Source: Bromus sterilis (Eukaryota; Streptophyta; Magnoliopsida; Poales; Poaceae). From it: a stretch of 64,000 nt of DNA. The stretch is from positions 311,002,031 through 311,066,030 of the forward strand of contig OX465600.1 in NCBI GenBank assembly GCA_950022295.1, given 5' to 3'. The number at the start of each line of letters is the position of its first letter. Within the stretch, counting starts at the first letter, position 1. Made by a program: the position numbers and the translations under genes. A model generated the notes under the pieces. The model worked only from the letters and a program-made list of their open reading frames with translations. It was not told where the DNA came from and ran no database searches. Shown here one piece after another: positions 23,130 to 33,496 of this stretch.

Positions 23130-24842
23130 TGTTGGATATGTGCCCTAGAGACATATTAATAAAGATATTTGTCACATATCTGTTTTGTTCATAATACGTT
23201 TTATATTGTGCTATAACTGTATTACTTGGAAATACTAATACAGGTGTAGTATAAAACATGGTCCGTAGTTTAACTCGGGTAAACTATCTCATTGGGCAAT
23301 TGATTGATCAAGCTTTCCTGATCATGGCGACACTTAAGTCCATTGACAATGAGGTCATATCATTAAGGGGAATGATGTGATGGACGTACACCCACCTAAA
23401 TTATTGCAATGTGATCGAGTCACATAGTTCAGCGTTGCTATGACTTTGTAACGTATGGCTTAGTCCTTAGACCGTAATGATCATACGTAATTACCATTTA
23501 TGAGGAGACTTGGATTTGTATCCCACCGCCTGACTGAAATATGCTGGCTATACGGTGCAGTTTGGGTATTCCGAAATGGATGGTTGATGAGTATGTTAAT
23601 AGATCAGAGCGGGATTTGTCAGTCCTTGTGACAGGACAGGTACTCTGGGCCCACTCGGTGATATTGCATCAACACCTTGCAAGGACGTGACTAGGTCACA
23701 AGAGATGCAATGATCATGGACGAGAGAAGTTGTTTGTTGTGAATGAGATGTGAACACGGTATGTAGGATACCGACGATCAAACCTCGGATAGACATAGTA
23801 CCGCAGCACAAAGGGATTACGTCGTATCGTTAACGGTTTCCAAAAGCGATCGAAGTTCATTCGATGGAAGCGCAGGGGCTGTCAAGGATTGTAACCAGGT
23901 CCAACTGACTAGTCATTGGTCAATGAGAAGAGTCTCGACCATGTCTGCTGTTTCCCGGACCGTTAGGGTGTTACACTTAAGGGCAATCGATGCATAGGAC
24001 AGTTACGGGATCAATCAGTGAAATAGGAGAAATCACCGAAATAGTTTCGGAGGAGGACGGAATGGTTTCCGGACATTTTGAATAGTTCAAAATAAAGTTT
24101 AATCATTTTAATAATGTTTTATTATTTAATTATCTGAATTAAATATTTAAAACATATTTAAAAAATTAAAAAAATGGGAAAAGGCTATATGGGCCCATGG
24201 GGCCCATTAGGGGAGGACGGGTTTCCCCCCTTGGGCTTGGCGCCAAGGGTGGGGCCCAACCCCCCCTATGGCCGGCGCACCCCCCCCCCTTGGGAGTTTA
24301 GTCCCGCATGGGGGAGGGGAGGAGGATCACACCCCCCCCCCCTTGGCCTATATAAGGAGGGGTAGTCCCCCCTTTTTCCAACACACCAATATCTCCTTCT
24401 TCCTCCTTCTCCTTCCCGGAAGTGGATTCCCCTTGTTTGGAGTCTGCACCTGGATTGGAGTTCTCCACCATAAGGCAGGCCGTCGCTCTGCTGGAGTCGG
24501 GATCCATAGTCGTCTTTCTTCCGCTGCTCGCCTGGTTCGTGGCCCGGGAGGAACATCGATTGTACCGTACGTGTATAATCTCTTCGAGGCACTACACCTG
24601 TGGTGCTACTTCGTTGTTGGAGGTTTACCGGGAGTCATCCTCGCCGGTGGTGGTCTTCTACACGACAGGGAGGTCGTAGTTCTGAGTCTACGCCAACCAC
24701 GTTCGCAAGAACGTTTCCCTCTTTCGGTCTTCAAAGGTATGAACGCCGATTCCCTCCGTTACTTTACATCGCCATAGCATAGATCTTGGGTTCGGGTACC
24801 GTAGGTATGAAAAATTTGTGTTTTCTGCCCCGTATCCCAACA
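23130..24842 (+). mobile_element. BARE/Angela-type Copia 3' LTR
   Basis: 1,713 bp, beginning TGTTGGATATGTGCCCTAG and ending CGTATCCCAACA, with TGTTGG/CCAACA terminal inverted ends typical of the BARE/Angela group. A PPT precedes it. The right flank is family-A LTR sequence, the probable target; the left side is truncated so no target duplication can be tested. Confidence 0.9.
24350..24356 (+). promoter_or_regulatory. TATA box of the BARE/Angela-type LTR
   Basis: CTATATAAGG within GGCCTATATAAGGAGG, after G/C homopolymer runs, in the usual place for the BARE/Angela LTR promoter. Confidence 0.7.
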
Positions 24843-25312
24843 CGTAGTTCTCAATCTATGGATTTCCCAATGTCACAGCGGCCATCCAAAGAGAGTACCA
24901 CAATCACCACAACATATCTCTAGGATAGTCAAAGACAAGCACCAAGAGACTCTCAATCTTCAATCAACACACAAAAGAGGAAATCACTCATGAAAATATT
25001 CTTCTAATACATGTCCAATAGACCGTTGTCACCTTGGTCTCGGGGATTATACTAGATAAGATCAAGTGAGTACATCAATCCAATTCATAAAGGAAGGGGA
25101 AATATCATGGGATCACCCTAGATTAACATAGCCTATGATCACAACGAAGATCACATCATGGGAGAGAGAATTGACCACATAGCTACTGGTAGAAACCTCA
25201 GCCCTGAGGAGGGACTACTCCCGCATCATGGAGGGAGGAAGCAACGTCGATGGAGATGAATCCGGGGCACTTCCCCGTCCCGGCAGGGTGCCGGCACAGG
25301 AATTCTGGTCCC
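24843..25312 (-). mobile_element. A1 LTR fragment (antisense)
   Basis: Corresponds to 20648-21117 of the A1 solo LTR, in the same orientation. It is cut on the left by the Copia LTR end and on the right by the start of a + strand A2 LTR. Confidence 0.8.
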
Positions 25313-26713
25313 TGATACGTCCCAAACGTATCTATAATTTCTGCTTGCTCCATGCATGTTTTGTGTGACTTTGCCATGATTTTCTCGAACTTTCATACAC
25401 TTTTGAGCATATTTGGACTAATCTATTAACCCAGTACACCCAGCTGCCAATTGTTGTTTTCTGCTATTTTTGTATTTCAGGTTTTCCGGCCATTAAAAGT
25501 GCTCCAAAAATTCCAGAAAAATCAGATAAAAAAATCAGCGACACGGAAGCTTCCGAAAACACCAAAGGAGGGAAGGGGGGCCACCACAGGGACTCCAGAA
25601 GGGTTCCTGGCGTGGCCCCACCCTAGGCCGCGCCAGGGAGCCTCCTGGCTGCCCTGTGGCCCCTCTCGGTGCCCCCCTTCGCCTATATTTACCCCCCGTG
25701 ACGGAAACCCTCGGGAGGAACTCCTTTTTTGCGGCCTCGCCTCTGCACCCTGCCGGGAGAAGCTACCCCCTCCGGGAGACCATCCATAGCCATGGACGCC
25801 TCCCGTATGTACCGTGAGTAGTTTTCCTTGGACCATGGGTCCGTGACCAGTAGCTATGTGATCTAGCTCTCCCCTCTTTTTGCATCCTCTTTCGAGACCT
25901 CGTTAGCTGCCTCACATGATCAAGGCACCTTTGTAATTTTCTGCCGTTGCTATGCTGAGTTTGGTGAGATCTGATGGATTATGAGACTATGTTCAGATTG
26001 TGATGAGTAATATATTTGGTTCTTCTCTTTTATATTTTGTTCTTGATTAAATTCTTGCATGTTCTCCGTTGCCGTATTTTACTTTGGCCAAGTGATTTTT
26101 TGCAACTCCAAGAGGGAGCGTTATGCTTGATTGTGGGTTCATCCCCTTGATGTCTAGCTTGAGTGACAGAAACATGAGACTAGGGGATGTGTTGTTGCCA
26201 CCAGGGATAAAACAACGGTATTTGTATCCGCGGATGCAAGGATTGTTTACTTTACGCAAAGTTCTTTTAATGCAGTTGTCTATTGCTTTGGATTTACACT
26301 TTGGGTGGGATTCGCAACTTAATACCAGCGAGATGTTCTGGATAGATATCTCAAGGTGGATGATTCGTAGTAGATGCAGATGGATTTCGGTCTACTTACC
26401 TTGGGGTACTTCCCATTGCTTTTGAGCCCTTCCTTTCTTTGCAGCATAGTTAGCATTGTGGTGCCTTCATCATCCTGTCAATTGCCCAACTGTGATTTGT
26501 TTACCTCGCTAGCACTTTTATCGTCTTTTGGGAGAGAGACATCACTAGTGAAAATCACGGGACCCCGGTCCATCTTCATACCATTGTTTACATCCTTAGT
26601 TTACTTTTTAGTTGCTATCACTATCATTATCCCGTGCGTTTTATCCTTTGTAAACAACAAGGCCGGAGGAATTGACAACTCCTCTGTACTCGTTGGGAGC
26701 AAAGTTATCTGTG
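25313..26713 (+). mobile_element. A2 LTR, 3'-truncated
   Basis: It starts cleanly TGATACGTCCCAAACGTATC and runs about 1,400 bp as A2, then breaks at a patchwork junction (26714-26745) before its 3' end. Confidence 0.8.
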
Positions 26714-28431
26714 TCAATGCTAATATGGAAGCTTCCGGATTCACCTGGAAAGGCTATGGAAATGCCTTGATAGGTAGGTATGGTGGCTATTTTGAGGAAA
26801 GATATAAGCAGGTTTATGATGACAGAGCATATCATGCCAAGGGTTTGGATGTACCGGCGAAGGTGGACGCCAACTCTCGGAGTGAGAAGGAGGCAATGCA
26901 CGGCACAAGAGAGGCTAGCAAATATGAGGAGGTGGAAGTGTCAACTTTCAATACTTACATTAGTCCGAAGAACTCATGCACTTATTATCGGTAACTCTCA
27001 ATCTAATAAGGAGGTTCACAAAGAGACAAGTACCCCGAGGAGGAGTGTATGGGGGTTTGGTTATCCTTGCGCATCCTCGACTCATAGTACGTGAGTGTAC
27101 TCTAATATTCGATCCCTCCAAAGATTAGCGATCCATCTAGTAGCTAGAGTTCTCAACTAGTTTTCTAGTTTTTTGAAAATAAACACAGATTGCCCAAAAT
27201 ACGACACCTATCACTAATAGGCTAGAGCTCTTGACACCAAAAGATCAAACATTAATCGCATCAATACCTCAAAACTATTGCAAGTTACTACTACAATTAA
27301 ATAGCAACCTCAATTACCTACTTTCAAGACAAGACACAACTCAGTGCAACAACCAACTCTCTTAACAAGATAAACATGAAAACTAAAGAGAGTTCCGGCA
27401 ACAAACTAAACAAATGCCAAGGCTCTTGCTAAAGACAAACAAGACTAAAACTAAACATGGCAGTAGCTACGAAAAGATAAAGAACACACAACAGTAAAAA
27501 GATAGGCATGAAAAATCCTATGATGTGTTCTAGATTGGAGTGGAGTGTGTTTCTCTCCCACACAAAGTAAGACGGGATCTAACTTGTTATGAACAGCAAG
27601 CAAAGCGAAATAAAACTAAAAATAAACCTAAGAGCGAGACGCTCCGAGCATAGCACATAACGCATGAAGTGATAAAAATATAGTGACACGAAGGACGAAC
27701 TGATGATTGTTGATGGAGAAGGGGATGCAGGGGGCATCCCCAAGATTAGACGCTTGAGTCTCCTTGAATATTTGTTGGGGATGCATGGGGGCATCCCCAA
27801 GCTTGAGCGCTTGACACTCCCGAATCTTCTTTCATCATCTTCCATCGCACACTTGAAAAATCCCTTCATACATAACTCATCATAAGCTGATTAGAGAGGT
27901 TACTACCCTTAATAAATAATTTTTCCCTACTGGATATAAAGATATTCTTGAAGAGCTAATGTTTCTCAAGATTGCCAAAAGGTTTTTGAAAATAAAAAGA
28001 AAGCTTAAGGTTTGCAAAAGTTAGGAGAGACAAAACGTCGCAGAATATGTGAAAAACAGAACAACAGGTAGTAAAGAATTTTTTATGGGTGCTTCTGCAA
28101 CTCAAATCAAAAAAATCAGAACATACGAAAGTTCCGTGATTGTATAGAGCACGCTGTGTAAATAATTCAGCTCAAAAAGATGAACTGGTGATTTAATATT
28201 ATTTTTCTCGTCACGAGGATAGAATCTGTTTTCTGGACAGCATGTCACAACTTTCACTTCCCTTGTCATATGAGGCTATAACTTGGCACAAAGCTTGAAA
28301 ATAAAGATACAATGATGTTGCTACAGTAGTAACAATCATCAAGACCACTAAAAATTGAAATTAAAAACTCAAAGTAAAGATAACAAGGGTTGTCTCCCTA
28401 GAGCTCTTTCTTTATAGCCATAAAGATAGGC

Positions 28432-29197
28432 TTAAGATTTTAGTGATGATCTCGTAGGAATAAGAGTTGAAGAACAAAAAAGAGCATCAAGAAGCAAATA
28501 TCAAACACATTTAAGTCTAACATGCTTCCTATGCAAAGGGATCTTGTAGAGAAAAAACACATTGAAGCATAAAGATATTAGCATAGGAAGCCAAAATAAG
28601 TGCAACTTCAAAACCTTCAACATAAAGAGAGGGAACTTGATATTATTGAAATATCTATAAGCTTATGTTCCCCTCTCATAACAATTTTCAGTGGGATCAT
28701 GAATAAACTCAACAATATAAGTATCACATAAAAAATTCTTATCATGATCCACAAGCATAGAAAATTTATTACTCTCCACATAAGGAAAATCCTTCTCATT
28801 AGCAATAGTGGGAGCAAACTCAAGAAAATAGCTATCACATGAATCATTCTTATCATGATACACTTGCAAACATTTATTCTTTATAGCATAAGTGTCATCA
28901 CAATAATCATCATAGATAGGAGGCAAAGTATCATCAAAATAAATTTCCTCATCAAAACTTGGGGGGGGGGCTAAAAAGATCATCTTCATAAAACGTAGCA
29001 TCCCCAAGCTTATAACTTTGCATATCCTTAGCATCAAAAGTATTCAAAGAAGACATTCTAATAACATTACTACCATCATGAGTGTTGTGCAAATAATAAA
29101 GCTCCATAGGCTTTTTGATTTTCTCTTCAAACACTTCATGTCCCAATTCAAGGTAGAGCTCATAAATCTCTCTCATAATTTTGTTGTTGTTTTCCAT
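28432..29197 (-). pseudogene. Antisense copy of the family-A acidic ORF
   Basis: Homologous to 12757-13516: starts MENNNKIMREIYELYLELG and keeps EEIYFDDTLPPIYDDYCDD and the hydrophobic C-terminus to a TAA at 28432-28434. The frame is broken at a run of 10 G at 28963-28972 (+ strand) and by a stop after YERGT near 28663. The shared protein pattern across two diverged copies, despite different breaks, supports past selection on this reading frame. Function unknown. Confidence 0.6.
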
Positions 29198-29280
29198 AAG
29201 CCTAACTAGTGAAAATAAAAAACAAGAAACGAAAAGATTTAATTGCAAGATCTAAAGATATACCTTCAACACTTACCTCC

Positions 29281-29295
29281 CTGGCAACGGCGCCA
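29281..29295 (-). promoter_or_regulatory. Primer binding site (tRNA-Asp type, antisense)
   Basis: The + strand reads CTGGCAACGGCGCCA, the reverse complement of TGGCGCCGTTGCCAG, next to the inner LTR end at 29305. It orients the element on the minus strand. Confidence 0.85.
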
Positions 29296-29304
29296 GAAAT
29301 AGCT

Positions 29305-30760
29305 TGATGTCTACGCACGCTTCTATTCTTGTAGACTATGTTGGGCCTCCAAGCGCAGAGGTTTGTAGGACAGCAGCAATTTCCCTCAAGTTGATGACCT
29401 AAGGTTTATCGAACTCAGGGAAGTAGAGGTTGAAGATGGTCTCTCTCAAGCAATCCTGCAATTAAGATACAAGAAGTCTCTTGTGTCCCCAACACACCTA
29501 ATACAACTAGGAGTTGTATAGGTGCACTAGTTCGGCGAAGAGATGGTTAAATATGGGTGATAGGTGCGGCAAAACAAAGTAATATAAATCTGTAATAAAA
29601 AGTGCAGCAAGCAAACATGTGACAAAAGTGAGCACAAACGGTGTAACAATGGTGGAAACAAGGCCTAGGCTTCATACTTTTACTAGTGGCAACTCCCAAC
29701 AACATTAACATAGTCTAATCACATGATATTTCCCATAAAACATGCAATGGAGACGCACTCGAAGGTCATTCCTTTGTGGTCAAGAGAGGACGAGAATTAT
29801 GTAGGGCTACAAAAGCACACCTCAGAGTTCGTAGTTCTTAATCTATGGATTTCCCAATGTCACCGCGGCCATCCAAAGAGAGTACCACAATCACCACAAC
29901 ATATCTCAAGGATAGTCAAAGACAAGCACCAAGAGACTCTCAATCTTCAATCAACACACAAAAGAGGAAATCACTCATGAAAATATTCTTCTAATCCATG
30001 TCCAATAGACCGCTGTCACCTTGGTCTCGGGGATTATACTAGATAAGATCAAGTGAGTACATCAATCCAATACATAGAGGAAGGGGAAATATCATTGGAT
30101 CACCCTAGATTAACATAGCCTATGATCACAACAAAGATCACATCATGGGAGAGAATTGACCACATAGCTACTGGTAGAAACCTCAGCCCCGAGGAGGGAC
30201 TACTCCCGCATCATGGAGGGAGGAAGCAACGTCAATGGAGATGAATCCGGGGGCACTTCCCCGTCCCGGCAGGGTGCGGACACAGGAATTCTGGTCCCCC
30301 GAAGCTTGTTGGTGATGGTGGCGGAGATCGGAATTGCTTCTGGAGAAAAGGGGTCTGGAATCAGGGTTTTTGCAACGGGAGAATAAATAGGAGCCAAAGG
30401 GGGGCACCGAGGGGCCACCAGTCGCCCACAAGGCCACCCGGCGTGGCCAAGCCCTGGGCCACGCCCACTGGTCGCCTGGGCACCAAGTGGGGCCCCTCTG
30501 GCCCTTCTTCGGTGAATCCGGAAGCTTCCAGAACGCTGATTTTTTATCTGATTTTTCCTGAATTTTTGGAGCACTTTTAATATGGGGGAAACCTAAAATA
30601 GAAAAACAGCAGAAAACAGGAACTGGCACTGAGGTGCACTGAGTTAATAAGTTAGTCCAAATATGATCAAAAGTGTATGAAAGTGTATCTCGATCATAGC
30701 AATATCACACAAAACATGCATGGAGCAAGCAGAAATTATAGATACGTTTGGGACGTATCA
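29305..30760 (-). mobile_element. A1 LTR (5' LTR of antisense element), duplicate of 20120-21575
   Basis: 1,456 bp. From about 29475 rightwards it differs from 20285-21575 at only about ten sites counted by eye; in the first 170 bp the two differ at about ten sites as well, a much higher density. The right flank TAGGGTAGG is the same gag target site as in the other copy. Confidence 0.85.
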
Positions 30761-30873
30761 TAGGGTAGGTGTTGTAGTTCCCATAGTTGGATGGAAACGG
30801 TCTAGGATTACTAGCAAAATTTTCCCTATAAGCATTATTGTTGAAGTTGTTTCTAGCAATAAAGTTCACATCT
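30761..30873 (-). pseudogene. Family-A gag end fragment (duplicate of 21576-21688)
   Basis: Antisense remnant of the Asn-rich gag end (compare 34310-34412). It is the outer flank of the LTR insertion in both duplicates. Confidence 0.75.
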
Positions 30874-31088
30874 TAATATTCTCTTCACACAATCGACATT
30901 ATGAGCCGATTCTTATGGGGAGTATTGACCTTATATCAGGTATGGCTTCGAAAATTTCATTTAATCTTGGAAAGTATAGCTTTGGTCATAACCACAAGCA
31001 TGTTTTTCTCAAAGTAGCGACATAGCCAAAACCTTTGCGTTATTATGCTTGAAGTGTTATGTTGACAAGGAAGAGAACTTGATGTGTC
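30874..31088. other. Unidentified 215-bp segment, second copy
   Basis: Near-identical to 21689-21903; no function or family recognised. Confidence 0.5.
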
Positions 31089-32283
31089 ATGCTAGTGTTA
31101 ATGTTTGTCGATCCAAGGAGCTGGTAAGGTTTGCAAGCTTCAACGGTCCATCTATGGGTTGAAGCAAGCATCTCGGAGCTGGAATCTTCGATTTGATGAG
31201 GTCATTAAAGCTTTTGGATTTGTCCAGAACGTCGAAGAGTTCTGCGTCTATAAGAAACTGAGTGGGAGCTCTGTAGCATTCCTTGTGTTATATGTAGATG
31301 ACATATTACTAATAGGGAACGATAAGAAATTCTTAGAGGAAGTGAAGGAATATCTGAATGGACAATTTTCCATGAAGGACCTAGGTGAAGCTGCGTACAT
31401 ATTGGGGATTAAGATCTATAGAGATAGACCTAATCGACGGTTGGCCTTGAGTCAGAACACTTATATTGACAAGATATTGAAAAGGTTCAAAATGGATGAC
31501 TCCAAGAGAGGTCTCTTGCCAGTTATAAAAGGTGTCAAATTAAGCGTGACTCAATGCCCAACCACATCAAAAGAGAAGGAGGAGATGTCCTCAAAGCCCT
31601 ATGCCTCAGCCATAGGTTCTCTCATGTATGCTATGTTATGTACCAGACCGGATTTAGCGCTGGCGATTAGTATGACTAATCGCTACCAGAGTAACCCGGG
31701 AATGGCTCACTGAACAGTAGTAAAGAACATCCTTAAGTACTTAAGAAGAACCAAGGATCTCTTTCTCGTTTATGGAGGAGTTGATGAGGAGCTCACCGTA
31801 AAGGGTTACGTTGACGCAAGCCTCGGCTCAGATCTAGATGACTCGAAATCCCAGACGGGATATGTTTTCATGTTGAACGGTGGCGCAATTAGCTGGAGGA
31901 GCGGCAAACAGTCAGTCGTCGCTCAATCTACAATGGAGTCGGAGTATATTGCCGCTTGCGAAGCGTCAAACGAGGCGCTGTGGCTGAAGAAGTTCGTGAT
32001 CGAGCTTGGCGTCTTTCCCAGTTTCACTGACCCCGTGGGAATCTTCTGCGACAACACGGGTGCCATTGCTAACGCGAAGGACCCAAGAACTCACTCTACA
32101 GCCAAGCACATCCTCCGAAAGTACCATGTGACGCGAGACTACGTCAGGGATGGACACACTAGGATTCACAAGATACATACGGATCTGAACGCAGCAGACC
32201 CGATGAGTAAACCTCTTCCACAGGGCAAGTTTGAAGAACACCGAGAGACCATTGGTGTTAGATACATACCTGATGTAAACTAG
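31089..32283 (+). pseudogene. Second copy of BARE/Angela-type Copia RT and RNase H
   Basis: Duplicate of 21904-23098, offset 9,185 bp. It carries the same YVDD and RNase H motifs, but a Trp codon (TGG at 22526-22528) is TGA at 31711-31713, splitting the frame into 31105-31713 and 31714-32283. A few other substitutions occur, including Cys to Phe near 32025. Confidence 0.9.
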
Positions 32284-32314
32284 TGTAATTTGTACTCTAG
32301 TGCAAGTGGGAGAC

Positions 32315-32444
32315 TGTTGGATATGTGCCCTAGAGACAAATTAATAAAGATATTTGTCAGATATCCGTTTTGTTCATAATACGTTTTATACTGTGCTATA
32401 ATTGTATTACTTGGAAATACTAATACAGGTGTAGTATAAAACAT
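32315..32444 (+). mobile_element. Copia LTR start, truncated
   Basis: First 130 bp of the BARE/Angela-type LTR (TGTTGGATATGTGCCCTAG), matching 23130-23259, then broken at a filler junction with a family-A LTR. Confidence 0.85.
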
Positions 32445-32476
32445 ATCCCGTTGCTGTTTATTGGAAATATTAATAA

Positions 32477-33331
32477 AGTAATTATTGCATGTTCTCCGTT
32501 GCTGTTTATTGCTTTGTCCAAGTAGTAGGTAGTAACCCCAAGAGGGAACGTTTTGCTCGATTGTGGGTTCATGCCCCCCGATGACACGCTTGAGTGACAG
32601 AAACATGAGTCTAGGGGATGTGCTGTTGCCACAAGGGGGAAAACAACGGTGCTTGTAACCGCGGTTGCAAGGATTGTTTACTTTACACAAAGTGCTTTTT
32701 AATGGAGTTGTCTGTTGCTTTGGGTTTACACTTTGGGTGGGGCTCGCAACTTAATACCAGCGAGATGTTCTGGATAGATATCTCAAGGTGGATGATTAGT
32801 AGTAGATGCAGTTGGATTTCCGTCTACTTATTTTGGCGTACTGCCCATGCTTTTGAGCCTCTTCCTTTCTTTTGTAGCATAGTTAGCATTGCGGTGCGTT
32901 CATAATCCTGTCAATTGCCCTTCTGTAATTTGTTCACCTCGCATAGCAGTTTTATCGTCTTTTGGGAGAGAGACATCACTAGTGAACATCACGTATCCCG
33001 GTACATATCCTCATTACTGTTTACACGCTCATTTACTTTTTTGCTTTTACTTTCAGTTGCTATCATTATCCCTTGCGTTTGATCCTTTGTGAACAACAAG
33101 ACCGGAGAGATTGACAACCTCTCTGAACTTCGTTGGGAACAAAGTTATTTGTGTCTGTGTGCAGGTCCGCGTCAGTTGCGCCGCTGACACCTACTTATCA
33201 TCTCTGGAGTCCTACTAGAGACAAACCTTGGTATCTTTACTGAGGGAAATTTGTTGTTGTGCTACATCACGCCTTCCACTTGGGGTTTACCAACGAAGGG
33301 CGAGAAATCACTATCATTACCTCGCACATCA
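32477..33331 (+). mobile_element. A2 LTR, 5'-truncated (5' LTR of gag-protease element)
   Basis: The 3' half of an A2 LTR, ending CTCGCACATCA directly before the PBS spacer. It is the remaining part of the 5' LTR of the element whose 3' LTR is 38361-39989; its first roughly 750 bp were lost at the junction with the Copia LTR. Confidence 0.85.
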
Positions 33332-33342
33332 AGCCAAATTTC

Positions 33343-33360
33343 TGGCGCCGTTGCCGGGGA
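33343..33360 (+). promoter_or_regulatory. Primer binding site (tRNA-Asp type)
   Basis: TGGCGCCGTTGCCGGGGA, the standard tRNA-Asp-type PBS of Athila-like Gypsy elements, 11 bases after the LTR end. Confidence 0.9.
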
Positions 33361-33496
33361 CTCCGAGTTCTAAGATAGGGGAGTTGCACACTACCCTTTA
33401 CCTTTGTTTTTTAGTCTTGTTAGTTTACCTTTCAGTTTTTATCGTTGTGTCTTATATCAAAAATCACAAAAAAAAGCTGCCACACGTGCTGCTGCT

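Larger units (their letters stand above)
26746..29304 (-). mobile_element. Antisense family-A internal region (acidic-ORF version)
   Basis: Minus-strand counterpart of 12650 to about 15240: PBS at 29281, acidic ORF at 28432-29197, then the non-coding region with paired hairpins at about 27720-27800. It is truncated at 26746, so the tail, PPT and 3' LTR are missing. Its 5' LTR is 29305-30760. Confidence 0.8.

Noticed and set aside
24174..24777. Gly/Pro-rich and other frames in the BARE/Angela-type LTR
   Set aside because: Arise from C/G homopolymers of the LTR promoter region.
32280..32690. 136-codon minus frame across Copia LTR and A2 LTR (and similar frames in other A2 LTRs)
   Set aside because: Spans a repair junction and follows LTR sequence; not conserved as protein.
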